Shown one piece after another: positions 51,817 to 53,232 of a stretch of 53,232 bases of DNA. The position numbers were made by a program, and so were the translations under genes. The notes under the pieces were generated by a model. The model did no database searches and had not been told where the DNA came from. It saw only the letters and a list, made by a program, of their open reading frames with translations. This DNA is from an uncultured Bacteroidota bacterium (GTDB taxonomy: Bacteria > Bacteroidota > Bacteroidia > Chitinophagales > Chitinophagaceae): the NCBI GenBank assembly GCA_903829015.1, contig CAIKOJ010000105.1, positions 1-53,232 of the forward strand, written 5' to 3'. How positions within the stretch are numbered: the first letter of the stretch is position 1; every line of letters begins with the position of its first letter.

Positions 51817-52089
51817 ACTACCGCAATGGGTGTGACCGCAATGGTGGTAGCTGTGGTGGTGACACGCAGAATTACAAGAAGTTCCGTAATGGTCGCAATT
51901 TGCATTACATGAGTGACCTGAACCGTGATGGCATTTGCTGCCGCAATGGTGGTCGCCGTAGTGCTGGTTAGAGCAGCTGTGGCTGCTATGATGATGGCAT
52001 GAAGAAGTACATGCCTGACCATTGTGGTCGCATCCGCTTCCGCAGCTGTGGCTGCCATGATGGTGACAATGAGCGTCGCATACGTGGTT
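51817..52089 (-). repeat. Cys/His-rich coding repeats (91 codons)
   Basis: Four imperfect units of about 16-25 residues follow the theme C-HHH-x-SHSC-x3-C-DH-x-G-x2-C. By count the segment has 15 Cys and 25 His in 91 residues. It interrupts a PKD-like domain between SSYSWAISGG and SAAISGSTTGSSVN, whose flanks would join naturally. Confidence 0.8.
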
Positions 52090-53091
52090 ACCGCCTGAAA
52101 TAGCCCATGAGTAGCTACTCATTCCTGAAGGTCCGCTGTAAGTGTATGTTAATCCACCCAATACAGTATTGCTACCGGTAATCGTGCTTGAAGCGCCTGT
52201 GTTCTGAGTTACTGTTGCAGCAACTGTTTTAGTACAGCTGTTAGCGTCTGTAACAGTTACGCTGTAGGTACCAGCAGTAACACCTGTTTTAGTAGCACCG
52301 CTACCTGAAGGGGTCCATGCATAGCTATAAGAACCAGTACCACCTGATACTGAAGTCGAAATGCTACCGTTGTTAGTGCTAGTGCAGCTAACGTTTGTTA
52401 CAGTAGTAGTTACAGCGATAGCTGTTGGCTCACTGATTGTTGCAGAACCTGCTTTTGTACAACTGTTACCATCTGTTACGGTTACTGTATAGGTTCCTGG
52501 TGCTTTGCCTGTAGGATTTGCTGATGTTCCCCCGCCTGGTGCCCACGAATATGAATAAGAACCTGTACCGCCAGTTACTGAAGATGAGATACTACCGTTG
52601 CTGTTGTTACCTCCGTTTGCGGAGTTACAAGAAACATTGGTTGGTGTAAGGCTCACGCTGATAGCCGATGGCTGTGTAACAGAAGGAGTTACTGTATTTT
52701 TACCACCAATAGCATCAACTACTGTATAGCTGTATGATCCTGCGCTAAGGCTTGAGTAAGTGCCGGTACCAGTAAGTGTGCCTGTGCCGCCAGTAGCTGA
52801 AATGGTGATCGATCCATTGTTACCGCCATTACAAGAAACGTTATTTACAGAGTAAGTAACAGCAGGTGCTGCATTTACTGTAACGTTAACAGTTGCACTT
52901 GAAGTACTTGTACCATTTGTAGCCTGTATAACAAACTGGTCGAAACCTGTATAACCCGGTGTTGGAGTATAAGTAACACCTGATGGAGTAACAGTACCGC
53001 CGTTTGAACTTAAAGTACCAGGAAAGCCGGCCAAAGAACCATGAGAACAATTTGTGCCAATAGACCAGGTAATTGAGTTACCTGTAGTACC

Positions 53092-53232
53092 TGTAAATCG
53101 TCAGCATAAAGTGGGCTGAAAAGAACATAACTTTAGATAGTGTTTCCATTGTTAACCAACAAAAAATGTAAACATGGAATCAAAGAAAAAGCAGTCCACA
53201 GAAAACTTCATCAAGGATATCCGCAGAAAGAC
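53092..53232 (+). mobile_element. Left end of an IS3-like insertion sequence
   Basis: From TGTAAATCG at 53092 the sequence no longer fits the surface-protein frame. IS3-family ends begin with TG. A transposase-like ORF starts at 53174. The right end and any target duplication lie outside the window, so the boundary is inferred from where the repeat-protein coding pattern stops. Confidence 0.55.
53174..53232 (+). CDS. Transposase OrfA start (IS3-like), partial
   Basis: ATG at 53174 opens a frame MESKKKQSTENFIKDIRRK that runs off the window. A lysine-rich start followed by IRRKT is typical of OrfA of IS3-family elements in Bacteroidota, just before the DNA-binding HTH. Only 19 codons are visible, so the family call is tentative. 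Confidence 0.5.
   Translation, partial: MESKKKQSTENFIKDIRRK

Larger units (their letters stand above)
50614..53091 (-). pseudogene. Large T9SS surface protein with SprB repeats and Cys/His-rich insert, N-terminus cut by IS
   Basis: The retained frame is 825 codons. From its broken N-terminal end: an Ig/cadherin-like stretch (GVTYTPTPGYTGFDQFV), three SprB-type repeats (NVSCNGGNNGSI, then GTYTVTVTDGNSCTKAG, then GTYSVTVTDANSCTKTV), a PKD-like domain split by a Cys/His-rich insert (residues 335-425), an Asp-rich tract, and a C-terminal type A sorting domain (NINPNPATDMINVVLP to GVYMVTAENQAGKG). The frame meets an in-frame TGA inside the IS sequence, so no native start or signal peptide is left here. 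It would be an adhesin-like, possibly metal-binding, outer-surface protein. The rest of the gene may lie beyond the IS. Confidence 0.8.

Noticed and set aside
51780-52058. Ala/Thr-rich frame overlapping the Cys/His segment on the same strand
   Set aside because: It is the alternative frame of a repeat-rich coding region that reads well in the main frame.

Overview
The window is from a Bacteroidota chromosome, most likely the Chitinophagaceae or a close relative. The grounds are: promoters with the TAnnTTTG -7 box right before start codons, two proteins with type IX secretion (T9SS) C-terminal sorting domains, SprB repeats, two tandem DUF5723 outer-membrane proteins, a FadL plus GDSL-lipase pair, DUF6132 and DUF4402 proteins, and many short lipoproteins. 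Base composition is moderate (low to mid 40s % GC by eye). I saw no tRNA, rRNA or CRISPR array.

Layout. 1-3760: partial acetyltransferase, secreted VWA protein, DNA photolyase. 3872-6979: a Mu-phage-like early cassette, in which an S24-type repressor is divergent from a MuB-like ATPase gene cut by one in-frame amber codon, a DnaA-domain-IV-like DNA binder, a Gam-like protein and a tiny basic ORF. No MuA transposase and no late genes are present. 6988-12639: small acetyltransferase, YceI, and a complete pstSCAB-phoU phosphate operon on the minus strand. 13159-16308: a helicase-nuclease fusion with an apparent Fe-S staple. 16327-23462: a compact sulfur-handling locus. A seven-gene minus-strand operon (DUF6132, rhodanese, methyltransferase, CoA-disulfide reductase-rhodanese, DUF2892-like protein, thioredoxin, rhodanese-thioredoxin lipoprotein) is accompanied by a second DUF2892 gene, a Crp/Fnr regulator with a cysteine cluster, a porin and a Rieske lipoprotein. 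23520-27500: two DUF5723 proteins and pdxJ. 27580-31100: a loose accessory stretch with a DUF2442/DUF4160 pair, orphan lipoproteins, degenerate repeats and palindromes. 31288-50563: ordinary chromosomal genes (thioredoxin-like, MerR, YkgJ, YihY, flippase, glycosyltransferase, GDSL lipase, FadL, ComF, DUF4402, NHL-repeat T9SS protein, kbl, lipoproteins, nitroreductase, threonine aldolase, PIF1-like helicase). 50614-53232: a large T9SS surface protein with SprB repeats and an extraordinary Cys/His-rich insert, truncated at its N-terminal end by what looks like the left end of an IS3-like element.

How genes work together. The sulfur locus is the best case of a coordinated system. Two promoters in it carry the same 12-bp dyad-containing motif exactly 22 nt upstream of their -7 boxes, which suggests one regulator (the neighbouring Crp/Fnr protein is the obvious candidate) controls both. 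The Mu-like cassette may be a decayed or domesticated phage control region. The strongest single oddity at protein level is the 91-residue segment of the terminal surface protein with about 15 Cys and 25 His, followed further on by an Asp-rich tract; both suggest extracellular metal binding.
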